The notes beneath the pieces are model-generated. The model had not been told where the DNA came from, made no database searches, and saw only the letters and a list, made by a program, of their open reading frames with translations. From Sphingomonas sp. LY29 (lineage in GTDB: Bacteria; Pseudomonadota; Alphaproteobacteria; Sphingomonadales; Sphingomonadaceae), in NCBI RefSeq assembly GCF_035593985.1, contig NZ_CP141587.1:62001-126000 (forward strand): a stretch of 64,000 nt of DNA, read 5' to 3'. Numbering within the stretch: the first letter of the stretch is position 1; every line of letters begins with the position of its first letter. The position numbers were made by a program, and so were the translations under genes. Of this stretch, positions 50,624-59,913 are shown in pieces.

Positions 50624-52414
50624 ATGCACGCCTATCGCACGCACAGCTGTGCCGACCTTACCGCCTCCGACGTGGGGTCGACCGTCCGCCTGTCGGGATG
50701 GATCCACCGCAAGCGCGACCATGGCGGCGTGTTGTTCGTCGATCTTCGCGATCATTACGGGCTGACCCAATTGGTGTGCGCGGCGGGCAGCGACGCGCTG
50801 AAGGCGCTCGATTCGCTTCGCGCCGAATCGGTGGTGACGATCACCGGTATCGTCGTCGCGCGCGAAGGCGGTGCGGTGAACACGCGGCTCGCGACGGGCG
50901 AGATCGAAGTGCAGGTGCGCGAGGTCGAGGTGCAGTCGTCGGCGGCCGAATTGCCGATGCCGGTCGCGGGCGAAGCGGAATATCCCGAGGATATCCGTCT
51001 CAAGTATCGCTACCTCGACCTTCGCCGCGAGCGACTTCACCGCAACATCATGCTTCGTTCCAAGGTGATCGCGTCGGTCCGCCAGCGCATGATCGACCAG
51101 GGCTTTACCGAATTCCAGACGCCGATCCTGACCGCGTCGAGCCCCGAGGGAGCGCGCGACTACCTAGTCCCAAGCCGCGTCCATCCGGGCAAGTTCTACG
51201 CGCTTCCGCAGGCGCCGCAGATGTTCAAACAGCTGCTGATGGTCGCCGGGTTCGATCGCTATTTCCAGATCGCGCCGTGCTTTCGCGATGAAGACGCGCG
51301 CGCCGACCGTAGCCCGGGCGAATTCTACCAGCTCGATTTCGAGATGAGCTTCGTCACGCAGGACGACGTCTTCAACGCGATCGAGCCGGTCCTGGCGGGA
51401 CTGTTCGAGGAGTTCGCGGACGGAAAGACGGTTACCGCTGCAGGCGATTTCCCGCGTATTCCCTATCGCGAGGCGATGCTTCGCTATGGCAGCGACAAGC
51501 CCGACCTTCGCAATCCGTTGCTGGTCCATGATGTCGGCGACCACTTCAAGGGTTCGGGCTTCGGCCTATTCGCCGGGCTCGTCGAGAAGGGCATGGTCGT
51601 TCGCGCGATCCCGGCGCCGGGCACCGCCGAGAAGAGCCGCAAGTTCTTCGATGAGATGAACGACTGGGCGCGCGGCGAAGGCTTTGCCGGTCTTGGCTAT
51701 GCGACCCGCAAGGGCGGCGAGTGGGGCGGGCCGATCGCCAAGAACCACGGCACCGAGGGCATGGACAAGATTGCCGAACAGCTGGGCATCGGTCCCGACG
51801 ACGGCATCTTCTTCGCCGCGGGCCCCGAGGGTCAGGCCGCCAAGCTGGCCGGCGCAGCGCGCACGCGCGTGGCCGAGCAGCTTGGGCTGATCGAGGAAGG
51901 CGCGTTTCGTTTCTGCTGGATCGTCGATTTCCCGATGTTCGAATATGACGAGGACGCGAAGAAGGTCGACTTCAGCCACAATCCCTTCTCGATGCCGCAG
52001 GGCGGGATGGAAGCGCTGGAGACCAAGGATCCGCTCGACATCCTGGCGTGGCAGTATGACATCGTCTGCAACGGCGTGGAATTGAGCTCGGGCGCCATCC
52101 GTAACCATCGTCCCGACATCATGTACAAGGCGTTCGAAATCGCCGGTTACACGCCGGAAGAGGTCGACACCAATTTCCCGGGCATGATCGGCGCGTTCAA
52201 GTTCGGCGCACCGCCGCACGGCGGATCCGCGCCGGGCATCGACCGGATCGTCATGTTGCTGGCCGACGAACCGAACATCCGCGAAGTTATCGTCTTCCCG
52301 ATGAACCAGAAGGCCGAGGATCTGTTGATGAACGCTCCGGCCGAGGTGACGCCGAAGCAGCTGAGGGAACTGTCGATCCGTATCGTCGGGGACGGAGCGC
52401 CGAAGCCCGCGTAA
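50624..52414 (+). CDS. aspS: Aspartyl-tRNA synthetase
   Basis: This 596-residue class II synthetase charges tRNA-Asp. It has an N-terminal OB anticodon-binding domain ([21 protein letters not shown]), the catalytic core with motif 2 [19 protein letters not shown], the inserted GAD domain (about residues 290-410), and motif 3 [19 protein letters not shown]. The start at 50624 follows a 117-base divergent region shared with rnd. Whether it also charges tRNA-Asn depends on gatCAB, not seen here. Confidence 0.96.
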   Translation: MHAYRTHSCADLTASDVGSTVRLSGWIHRKRDHGGVLFVDLRDHYGLTQLVCAAGSDALKALDSLRAESVVTITGIVVAREGGAVNTRLATGEIEVQVREVEVQSSAAELPMPVAGEAEYPEDIRLKYRYLDLRRERLHRNIMLRSKVIASVRQRMIDQGFTEFQTPILTASSPEGARDYLVPSRVHPGKFYALPQAPQMFKQLLMVAGFDRYFQIAPCFRDEDARADRSPGEFYQLDFEMSFVTQDDVFNAIEPVLAGLFEEFADGKTVTAAGDFPRIPYREAMLRYGSDKPDLRNPLLVHDVGDHFKGSGFGLFAGLVEKGMVVRAIPAPGTAEKSRKFFDEMNDWARGEGFAGLGYATRKGGEWGGPIAKNHGTEGMDKIAEQLGIGPDDGIFFAAGPEGQAAKLAGAARTRVAEQLGLIEEGAFRFCWIVDFPMFEYDEDAKKVDFSHNPFSMPQGGMEALETKDPLDILAWQYDIVCNGVELSSGAIRNHRPDIMYKAFEIAGYTPEEVDTNFPGMIGAFKFGAPPHGGSAPGIDRIVMLLADEPNIREVIVFPMNQKAEDLLMNAPAEVTPKQLRELSIRIVGDGAPKPA

Positions 52415-52499
52415 GTGGCTTTGCGGCATTCGTGCCACAACAGGACGAGTTGATTAGGGCCCGATTGCGAGGCGTATCCATTTTGGTTACGCATCGCGG

Positions 52500-53270
52500 G
52501 TGTCGATCGATTTAACGAAATTTGAACGCGGACAAGCGTTCGACGGTGATGCTTCGGCGGCGCTGGCCGGTCTGCAGGCGAGGTTGGCCCGGCTGCAGCT
52601 GTCGCAAATCGTTCATCGACGCCGAGCGATTATCCTGGTTGAAGGATGGATCGGGGCGGGCAAGAAGGCCGCGCTGCGGCGCATGGTCGGCGCTTGGGAT
52701 CCGAGCCATTTGCAGGTCGTTCGTGTCGCCGCGCAGGAAGCCGACGACCATGGCCGCCACTGGTTGGCCCCGTTCTGGGGAAGCCTGCCCGCGGCGGGCG
52801 ACACCAGCATTTTCTATCGCAGTTGGTATCGGCGGATCGTCGCCGATCGGCTGTACGGCGCGCTCGACGACAAGCGCTGGGCGCGCGCCTGTGACGAGGT
52901 CAACGAGTTCGAATCGCAGCAGCGCGACCATGGCACGCTGTTGGTGAAGCTGTTCTTCCACGTGTCGGGCGAGCGTCAACTGGCGGTGCTTCGCGAGCGG
53001 CAGGAGGACGAGTGGCGCCGCCATTTGCTGTCCGAAGAGGACGTTGCGGGGCTTGGCCAGCGCGAGCGCACGACTGAAATCCTTCACGACCTGTTCGCGC
53101 AGACCGACACGCGCTGGGCCCCTTGGACGGTGATCGACGCGGCCGACGAGATGGCGGGCAGCCTGGCAGCGTTGACGGCGGTTGCGGACCAGATGCAAAA
53201 AGCATTTCCGCAAAGCCCGCCTGCGCAGGGCGATACCGTCATTCATTTCCCGCACAAGAAGCTTGGCTGA
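52500..53270 (+). CDS. PPK2-like protein with altered active site
   Basis: This 256-residue protein has the overall plan of polyphosphate kinase 2. The Walker-type segment is ILVEGWIGAGKKAALRR (residues about 45-61), followed by WGSLPAAGDTSIFYRSWYRR and WAPWTVIDAADEMAG. In canonical PPK2 these read GRDAAGKGG and FDRSWYNR. Here both Asp residues are replaced, by Ile51 and Tyr106. It may be inactive, regulatory, or act on another substrate. The start is a GTG at 52500. ppk1 and ppx lie about 5 kb upstream. greB is convergent, six bases away. Confidence 0.82.
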   Translation: MSIDLTKFERGQAFDGDASAALAGLQARLARLQLSQIVHRRRAIILVEGWIGAGKKAALRRMVGAWDPSHLQVVRVAAQEADDHGRHWLAPFWGSLPAAGDTSIFYRSWYRRIVADRLYGALDDKRWARACDEVNEFESQQRDHGTLLVKLFFHVSGERQLAVLRERQEDEWRRHLLSEEDVAGLGQRERTTEILHDLFAQTDTRWAPWTVIDAADEMAGSLAALTAVADQMQKAFPQSPPAQGDTVIHFPHKKLG

Positions 53271-53276
53271 CCTCGC

Positions 53277-53777
53277 TCAGTCGGGATAGCGAATCGCAAT
53301 GATCTCGTAGGATTTTTCGCCAGCGGGCAGGCGGACGATGCGTTCGTCGCCGACGCGGGCGCCGATCAGCGCGCGGGCGATCGGCGCGATCCAGCTGATC
53401 CGGCCGGCAGTGGCGTCGGCTTCGTCCATGCCGACCAGGGTCAGAATACGCCGCTCATCTTCCTCGTCGGCGACTTCGACGGTCGCCCCGAAGCGCACGC
53501 GGTCTCGCTCGGCCTGCGCGGCGGGATCGACGACCTTGGCCTGCTTCATCACCTTCGAAAGATAGGACAAGCGGCGGTCGATCTCGCGAAGGCGTTTGCG
53601 ACCGTAGATATAGTCGCCGTTCTCCGATCGGTCGCCGTTGCCAGCGGCCCACGAAATGACGTCGACCAGCTTGGGCCGTTCGCTTCCGAACAATTGCTCA
53701 TATTCTGCCCGGATTGCCGCGAAGCCGGCGGGCGTGATGAAGCGGGGAGGGCGGTCGCTGCCGCCTTCATCCGCCAT
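53277..53777 (-). CDS. greB: Transcription elongation factor GreB
   Basis: This 166-residue factor stimulates transcript cleavage by backtracked RNA polymerase. Its N-terminal coiled coil has the GreA/B tip acidic region GDRSENGDYIYGRKRLREID (residues about 48-67), and the C-terminal FKBP-like domain runs from FGATVEVADEEDER to EKSYEIIAIRYPD. Its start overlaps the slt stop by one base (TGATG), so the two are coupled. Confidence 0.94.
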   Translation of the reverse strand: MADEGGSDRPPRFITPAGFAAIRAEYEQLFGSERPKLVDVISWAAGNGDRSENGDYIYGRKRLREIDRRLSYLSKVMKQAKVVDPAAQAERDRVRFGATVEVADEEDERRILTLVGMDEADATAGRISWIAPIARALIGARVGDERIVRLPAGEKSYEIIAIRYPD

Positions 53778-55753
53778 CAGCCCGGCCGCGACGCCTTGCC
53801 GAGGTAGGCCGAGATGTGGACCGGCTGCGGGGTTCCCAGCGACGGATTGAGGCGGTCGTAGACGACGCTGTTTTCAAGGACACGCTGCACGTAGCCGCGG
53901 GTTTCCTCGAACGGGATCTTCTCGATCCACGACACGATGTCGACGTTGCCACGCGGGTCGCCATAGGCGCGAACCCATTTGCGGACGTTGCCTGCACCCG
54001 CATTGTAGCTTGCGACCGCGAGTGGATAATTGCCGTCCCATTGGGCAAGCAAGCGCTGGAAGTAGGCGCTGCCGAGCATGACGTTGTACGACGGATCGGA
54101 CGTCAGGCGGCCATAGTCGTAGCCATAGCCCATCTTGCCAGCCTGCTCTCGCGCGGTTCCGGGCATCAACTGCATCATTCCGCGTGCCCCGGCGTGACTG
54201 ACCGCGGCGCGGTCGAAGCTCGATTCCTGGCGAGTGATGCCATGGACCAGCGACCAGGTGCGGCCACCGGGGACGCTCGACGAATGCGTCGGGAAGGCAG
54301 GGCGGAAGTAAAAGGCGCTGCCCGAGTTGCGGGCCGAGCGTGCGGTCCAGACGGCAAGGTCCTGCCGCCCGATCGCGGTCGCCATTTCAGCGGCGAGCGC
54401 GCGGTCCTCGGTCGTCTTCAGATCCTCGGTGAGGGCGCGGATGAACAAGCTCTGCTCGTCGCGGCGGCCCTGCGATTGCAGAATCCGCACCGCGCGGACG
54501 AGACGCTTGTTCTGGAATGCCTGTCGCTGCGCCGGTCCCGCCAGGGCGGCCGACGCCGCCGCCGGTGCGGGAACGGCGCGACCGAGCCGTTCGAGCGCGA
54601 GTTGGCTGTAGAAAAGTTCGGGTGTCGCGGCCGCGCTCTCGAAATAGGCACGGGCACGGACGGGATCATTGGCCTGCGCCGCGGCGCGACCGGCCCAATA
54701 ATAGCCCTTGCTGGCGACCTGGAGCGAGCGACCCCCCTTCGCGTAGCGGTCGAACATCGCCATCGCATCGCGCGGGCGACCGAGCCGTTCCAGCGCAGCC
54801 ATCCCAGCGGTCCAGGTGAGCGTCGTATATTTGTCGCGGACGCCGTAGCTTTTCATGCTGAGGTCGACGCCGGGCGCGAAGCTGTCGTCGACCTGACGGG
54901 CAATGTCATACGCCGTCTGGAATTGCCGATCCGCCATCGCGGCCTTCGCCGTCAGCTCGAGCATCTCGTAGAAGCTGTCGACGTTGGTCGGACGGTGCAC
55001 GAACCGATGGGGTCGGGCGAGCAACTGGCGAGCGGCCTGTTCGCGGTTGGTGGCGCGGAAGTAGCGCGCGCGGTCCATCAGCAGTCCGGCGTCGGTGCTG
55101 ACCTGACCGGCGACCGCCGCGAAACGCACTTCCGCGTCGGGCATCTGGCTGAGCAGGGCAATGCGCGCGCTGAGCGCGGGACGCCGCGCGGCGCTGGTCC
55201 ACGGCAGCATTCGATAGGCGTCGGTGGTCTTGCGAGCGAACAGCAACGCATCGACTCGCTTGTCGTGATCGTCGGTGGTCAGGCCGGACGCGAAGCGCGC
55301 GAAGAGCGATTGTTCGTCGTAGGCGGACAGATCGCCCGACGCCCAGGCACTGCGAGCGGCGGCAAGCGCCTCGACCTGTCGCCCGGTCGCCGCGTAGGAT
55401 TCGGCCAGGCGCGCCCAGCCGCTGCCGCTTTGCGGTTCGGTCGAAGCGAAGAAGCTCAGCACGGTGGTCGGCACCTCGCCGGCGCGCATCTGTTTCTCGG
55501 CGGCGCGGCGCATCGCGGTCTCGCCCGGCCAACCCGGATTGCCGATGATGAAGCGGGCATAATCGCCGAACGCGTAACCGTCGCTCTGCCGAAGCCGGCG
55601 CCAGTCGTTGAGCGCGTAGCCTACGTCGTAATTGGAGCTGGCGGCGACCGGCGCGGGTCGCAGGGCGGGGTAGGGCTGTTGCTGGACGGCGGCGCCGGCG
55701 ACGGTCGACAGCAGGAGCGGGACGATGATTGCGATTGGCCTCATAGTGGACAT
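53777..55753 (-). CDS. slt: Soluble-type lytic transglycosylase
   Basis: This 658-residue periplasmic muramidase has a signal peptide (RPIAIIVPLLLSTVAGAAV), a long helical superhelix (residues about 40-470), and a C-terminal lysozyme-like SLT domain with the catalytic Glu in TRQESSFDRAAVSHAGARG, then MMQLMPGTAREQ and VASYNAGAGNVRKW. The start at 55753 has GGGGGAG five bases upstream; an in-frame ATG nine bases further in and one 39 bases upstream are alternatives. Confidence 0.93.
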   Translation of the reverse strand: MSTMRPIAIIVPLLLSTVAGAAVQQQPYPALRPAPVAASSNYDVGYALNDWRRLRQSDGYAFGDYARFIIGNPGWPGETAMRRAAEKQMRAGEVPTTVLSFFASTEPQSGSGWARLAESYAATGRQVEALAAARSAWASGDLSAYDEQSLFARFASGLTTDDHDKRVDALLFARKTTDAYRMLPWTSAARRPALSARIALLSQMPDAEVRFAAVAGQVSTDAGLLMDRARYFRATNREQAARQLLARPHRFVHRPTNVDSFYEMLELTAKAAMADRQFQTAYDIARQVDDSFAPGVDLSMKSYGVRDKYTTLTWTAGMAALERLGRPRDAMAMFDRYAKGGRSLQVASKGYYWAGRAAAQANDPVRARAYFESAAATPELFYSQLALERLGRAVPAPAAASAALAGPAQRQAFQNKRLVRAVRILQSQGRRDEQSLFIRALTEDLKTTEDRALAAEMATAIGRQDLAVWTARSARNSGSAFYFRPAFPTHSSSVPGGRTWSLVHGITRQESSFDRAAVSHAGARGMMQLMPGTAREQAGKMGYGYDYGRLTSDPSYNVMLGSAYFQRLLAQWDGNYPLAVASYNAGAGNVRKWVRAYGDPRGNVDIVSWIEKIPFEETRGYVQRVLENSVVYDRLNPSLGTPQPVHISAYLGKASRPG

Positions 55754-55845
55754 TCTCACTCCCCCGTCATTATCAGGTGCTGAACAACGCACCGCGATTA
55801 GTTAATTCTAACCACGCGCGTCTCATCAGGTGAAGGAAAGAATCC

Positions 55846-56718
55846 ATGTTTTTCGGGTCGATACCGGCATTGGTGACTCCTTTTGCGGCGGGGCGAGTGG
55901 ATGAGGCGGCGACCCGAGTCTTCATAGAGTGGCAGATCGACGAGGGCTCGAACGCGCTCGTTCCGTGCGGAACGACCGGCGAGGCGGCAACGCTTTCGCC
56001 CGAAGAGCATCGCCGCGTGATCGAGATCGCGGTCGAGGTCTCCCGTGGCCGCGTGCCGGTCATTGCCGGCTGCGGCGCGAACGACACGCGCCATGCGATT
56101 GCGCTGACGCGCGCTGCGAAAGAAGCAGGGGCTGACGCGGCCCTGCACGTGCCACCCTATTACAATCGCCCAAACCAGGACGGCATATACGCCCATCTTT
56201 CGGCGGTCGCCGACGAAGGCATCCCGATCGTGCTGTACAACGTGCCGGCGCGCACGGTGACGGACATTTCGGTCGAGACGATGGCGCGCCTGTCGCGGTT
56301 GCCGAACGTCGTCGGGGTTAAGGACGCGACGGGGAATCTTGCGCGCGTGTCGGCGCAGCGCGAGGCCTGCGGCGCCGAGTTCGTCCAGCTGAGTGGGAAC
56401 GACGACATGGCGCTCGGCTTCAGCGCGATGGGCGGGAAGGGTTGCATCTCCGTCACCGCCAATGTCGCGCCGAAGCTTTGCGCGCAGTTTCAGGAGGCAA
56501 TGCGCGAAGGCCGCTGGGACGAGGCGCTGCAGCTCCAGGATCGACTTTTTCCGCTGCACACGGCGATGTTCACCGACGCATCGCCGGGCCCGGTCAAATA
56601 TGCGCTGTCGAAGGTGCGACCCGACTTCCCGACCGAACTTCGTCTGCCGATGACCGAGCCATCGGCGGCGTCGAAGGCCGCGGTCGATGCGGCGCTAGTC
56701 CATGCCGGTTTGATCTAG
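55846..56718 (+). CDS. dapA: 4-hydroxy-tetrahydrodipicolinate synthase
   Basis: This 290-residue TIM barrel condenses pyruvate and aspartate semialdehyde in lysine and diaminopimelate synthesis. The pyruvate-binding CGTTGEAATLSPEEH is at residues 41-55, catalytic Tyr131 in LYNVPARTV, and the Schiff-base Lys159 in VVGVKDATG. It begins after a 92-base divergent region shared with slt, and smpB follows after 51 bases. Confidence 0.95.
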   Translation: MFFGSIPALVTPFAAGRVDEAATRVFIEWQIDEGSNALVPCGTTGEAATLSPEEHRRVIEIAVEVSRGRVPVIAGCGANDTRHAIALTRAAKEAGADAALHVPPYYNRPNQDGIYAHLSAVADEGIPIVLYNVPARTVTDISVETMARLSRLPNVVGVKDATGNLARVSAQREACGAEFVQLSGNDDMALGFSAMGGKGCISVTANVAPKLCAQFQEAMREGRWDEALQLQDRLFPLHTAMFTDASPGPVKYALSKVRPDFPTELRLPMTEPSAASKAAVDAALVHAGLI

Positions 56719-56769
56719 GCCGCGACGGAGCGCTTTGCAGGTGGCATCGGGCCGTCTAAGGCGGCGATC

Positions 56770-57252
56770 ATGTCTGCGTCACCCGCTACCCCATTCGACA
56801 AGGCCAAGGTCGTCGCCGAGAACCGGCGCGCCCGGTACGAATATTTCGTCGAGGAGCGGTTCGAAGCCGGAATCGAGCTCAAGGGCACCGAGGTCAAGGC
56901 GTTGAGGACCGGCGAAGGATCGATCGCCGAGAGCTACGCGATGGTCGAGGGCGAGGAAGTCTTCCTCGTCAATTCGTCGATCCCGCAATATGGCAATGCC
57001 GGTTATTCCAGCCACGAACCGCGTCGCCGTCGCCGCCTGCTGCTGCGCGCCCGCGAGATTGCCAAGCTTTACGGCGCGATCAATCGGCAAGGCCTCACGC
57101 TGATCCCGCTGTCGATCTACTTCAACGGTCGCGGTCGGGCCAAGATCGAGCTTGCGCTCGCACGCGGCAAGAAGGTCCACGACAAGCGCGCGACGATCAA
57201 GGAACGCGACTGGAAGCGGGAGCAGGGACGCATCCTGAGGCATGGTGGCTGA
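56770..57252 (+). CDS. smpB: SsrA-binding protein SmpB
   Basis: This 160-residue trans-translation factor binds tmRNA. The OB-like core has [39 protein letters not shown] and [20 protein letters not shown]. The basic C-terminal tail ([17 protein letters not shown]) enters the decoding site. tmRNA itself (ssrA) is not in this window. The downstream DUF2062 gene overlaps it by 11 bases. Confidence 0.97.
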   Translation: MSASPATPFDKAKVVAENRRARYEYFVEERFEAGIELKGTEVKALRTGEGSIAESYAMVEGEEVFLVNSSIPQYGNAGYSSHEPRRRRRLLLRAREIAKLYGAINRQGLTLIPLSIYFNGRGRAKIELALARGKKVHDKRATIKERDWKREQGRILRHGG

Positions 57253-57820
57253 GGCCCCCAACTTCTGGCAGCGCTTCATGCACCGTCACGCGCCGACGCG
57301 CGAGCAGGTGGTCGAAAGCCGATTCCTCCGCCCGTTCGGCGAGCGGATCAAGCGGTCGGACTTGTGGCGATTTACCCGCCGCTCGGTTCCCCGGGGCGTG
57401 TTCGCGGGCCTGCTGATCGGGATCTTCCTGATGATACCGGGCCTTCAGATCGTCGGCGCGGCGCTGCTGTCGATCCCGATGCGGGCCAATATCCCGATCG
57501 CGGCGGCGATGACCTTTTTGTCCAACCCGCTGACGACACCCTTTTTCCTTCTCGCCGCGATCCAGGTCGGCAACCGGCTGGGTTTCCACGCGGACATCGC
57601 TTCCTACCAGCGGCTGATGGCGAGCAAGGCGGATCTTGGTGAATGGGTTGGCTGGCTGCTGTCGGACGCGGCACCCTCGCTGATGTCGGGACTGTTCGTC
57701 CTTGGCCTTGGCGCGGCGTTGATCGGCTATCTGGTGTCGCTCGTCGGATGGCGGTGGTGGGTCGGACGCAAGTGGCGGCAGCGTGTGTCGCGTGACAGCG
57801 CGAGTCGCGCGATCGATTAG
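57242..57820 (+). CDS. DUF2062 membrane protein
   Basis: This 192-residue protein has the DUF2062 pattern: a basic N-terminus, [40 protein letters not shown] and a C-terminal membrane helix ([19 protein letters not shown]). It probably sits in the inner membrane with three or four helices; its role is unknown. The ATG lies inside the end of smpB. Confidence 0.87.
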   Translation: MVAEAPNFWQRFMHRHAPTREQVVESRFLRPFGERIKRSDLWRFTRRSVPRGVFAGLLIGIFLMIPGLQIVGAALLSIPMRANIPIAAAMTFLSNPLTTPFFLLAAIQVGNRLGFHADIASYQRLMASKADLGEWVGWLLSDAAPSLMSGLFVLGLGAALIGYLVSLVGWRWWVGRKWRQRVSRDSASRAID

Positions 57821-57843
57821 ATTTACGACATGGGAGAGTGAGC

Positions 57844-59910
57844 ATGGGTCGTTGGATGATGTTGTTGGCGGGTTCGACCGCTCTCGTGGGATGCATGGCG
57901 ACGACGGCGCCCGAGCCTACTCCGGTCGCCAGTGCCGAGGCAGTCGCCGAGCCGGCCGCGCCCGAAGCGCCGAAGCCGCAACTGGGCACCTTCGGCTTCG
58001 ATACGGCGGGCATGGACACCACCGTCCTGCCGGGAAACAACTTCTACCAATATGCCAACGGGACTTGGGCGAAGAACACGCCGATCCCCGCCGACAAGTC
58101 CAACTACGGCATGTTCGGCGCGCTCGACGATCTGTCGCGTGAGCGGACCCGCGTGATCATCGAGGAAGCGGCGAAGGATCCATCGAACAAGATCGGCGCG
58201 GCCTATTCCACGTACCTCGACACCAACGGCATCGAAGCCAAAGGCCTCGCGCCGTTTCAGCCGTGGCTGGGCGAGATCAAGGCGCTCGACAACCGCTCGG
58301 GCTATGCCTCGCTCCTGGCGAAGGCCGGTCGCTACGGTATCGGGACGCCGTTCGGCCTCGGCATCGGGCAGGACGACAAGAACCCCGATCGCTACGTCAC
58401 CGGTCTTTACCAGGGCGGGCTCGGCATGCCCGACCGCGACTATTATCTGTCGGCCGATCCCAAGATCGTCGCGACGCGGACGCGCTATCTCGAGCATCTC
58501 ACAACGATGATGACGCTGGCCGGGGAGGCAAATGCCGCCGCCCGCGCCAAGGCGCTGCTCGATTTCGAAACGCAGATCGCGCGCGTCCACTGGACGCGCA
58601 CCGAGAGCCGTGACGCGACCAAGACCTACAATCTCATGTCGCTCGCCAAGCTTCGTGCGGCGTCGCCGGGCTTCGACATGGCCAGCTATATCAGCGAAAG
58701 CGGGATCCGCGCCGACGAGGTCAACGTCGCGCAGCCCAGCGCGATCACCGGGATTGCCCGGATCGTCTCGCGCGCACCGCTTGGCGTTCTCAGGGACCAA
58801 CTGCTGATCCGCTCGCTCGACAGCTATGCGCACGTCCTGCCCTCGGCGATCGATCGCGAGAATTTCGCCTTCTACGGCACGACGCTGTCGGGCACGCCCG
58901 AGCAGGAAGTGCGCTGGAAGCGGGGCGTCAGCTTCGTCACCGGCGCGCTGTCGGACGATGTCAGCAAGATTTACGTCGAGCGTCACTTCCCGGCGGAGAC
59001 CAAGGCGGCCGCGGACGCGCTGGTGAAGAATGTCGTCGAGGCGATGGGCCGCCGGATCGATGGCCTCGCCTGGATGGCGCCGGCGACCAAGCAGCGTGCG
59101 CGGGCCAAGCTTGCCAACTTCACCACCAAGATCGGCTATCCCGATCGCTGGCAGGACTATGCCGCGCTGACGATCACGCCGGGCGACGCGCTCGGTAACG
59201 CGCTGCGGGCGGCCGAGTGGCAGCACCAGGATTCGGTTTCAAAGCTTGGCCAGCCGATCCGTCGCTGGGAGTGGGGAATGACCCCGATGACGGTCAACGC
59301 CTATGCCAATTTCGGCATGCAGGAGATCGTCTTTCCGGCCGCCATCCTTCAGCCGCCCTTCTTCGATCCGAATGCCGATCCGGCGGTGAACTATGGCGGC
59401 ATCGGTGCGGTCATCGGTCATGAGATCAGCCATCACTTCGACGACCAAGGCGCGAAGTACGATGAGCGCGGGCGGCTTCAGGAGTGGTGGACCGACGCCG
59501 ATCGCAAGGCCTTTGCGGCATCAACCAAGGCGCTGGTCAGCCAATATGACGCGTACCAGGTCTTCCCGGGTGCGAACGTGAAGGGCGACTTCACGCTGGG
59601 CGAGAATATCGGCGACCTTGCCGGCCTGACCGTGGCGTATGATGCCTACCGCCATTCGCTGAACGGTGCGCAGCCGGTTGAGATTGACGGGACGACCGGC
59701 GACCAGCGCTTCTATCTGGGCTGGGCGCAGGTATGGCGTCGCAATTATCGCGAAGCCAATCTGCGTCAGCGCTTGATCACCGATCCGCACTCCCCGTCGG
59801 AGCAGCGCGTCGCGGTCGTGCGCAACCTCGACCCGTGGTATGATGCGTACAAGGTGCAACCGGGACAGGCGCTTTACCTGTCGCCGGAGCAACGCGTCAG
59901 GATCTGGTAG
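57844..59910 (+). CDS. M13-family (neprilysin-like) metallopeptidase lipoprotein
   Basis: This 688-residue zinc endopeptidase has a lipobox signal (MGRWMMLLAGSTALVGC, Cys17). The zinc motif HEISHHFDDQG is at residues 526-536, the third ligand in ENIGDLAGL about 60 residues later, and the substrate-binding NAYANFGMQEIVFPAAIL before the zinc site. The start at 57844 follows GGGAGAG by five bases; a GTG at 57838 is possible. It probably cleaves peptides in the periplasm. Confidence 0.94.
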   Translation: MGRWMMLLAGSTALVGCMATTAPEPTPVASAEAVAEPAAPEAPKPQLGTFGFDTAGMDTTVLPGNNFYQYANGTWAKNTPIPADKSNYGMFGALDDLSRERTRVIIEEAAKDPSNKIGAAYSTYLDTNGIEAKGLAPFQPWLGEIKALDNRSGYASLLAKAGRYGIGTPFGLGIGQDDKNPDRYVTGLYQGGLGMPDRDYYLSADPKIVATRTRYLEHLTTMMTLAGEANAAARAKALLDFETQIARVHWTRTESRDATKTYNLMSLAKLRAASPGFDMASYISESGIRADEVNVAQPSAITGIARIVSRAPLGVLRDQLLIRSLDSYAHVLPSAIDRENFAFYGTTLSGTPEQEVRWKRGVSFVTGALSDDVSKIYVERHFPAETKAAADALVKNVVEAMGRRIDGLAWMAPATKQRARAKLANFTTKIGYPDRWQDYAALTITPGDALGNALRAAEWQHQDSVSKLGQPIRRWEWGMTPMTVNAYANFGMQEIVFPAAILQPPFFDPNADPAVNYGGIGAVIGHEISHHFDDQGAKYDERGRLQEWWTDADRKAFAASTKALVSQYDAYQVFPGANVKGDFTLGENIGDLAGLTVAYDAYRHSLNGAQPVEIDGTTGDQRFYLGWAQVWRRNYREANLRQRLITDPHSPSEQRVAVVRNLDPWYDAYKVQPGQALYLSPEQRVRIW

Positions 59911-59913
59911 GCA

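Noticed and set aside
50507..51040. A 178-codon N-terminal extension of ribonuclease D
   Set aside because: It runs antisense through the start of aspS and carries no domain; [10 protein letters not shown] at 50506 is the normal start.
53816..55783. A 655-codon plus-strand frame antisense to slt
   Set aside because: The lytic transglycosylase on the minus strand has a signal peptide and a catalytic SLT motif; the antisense frame is a composition artefact.
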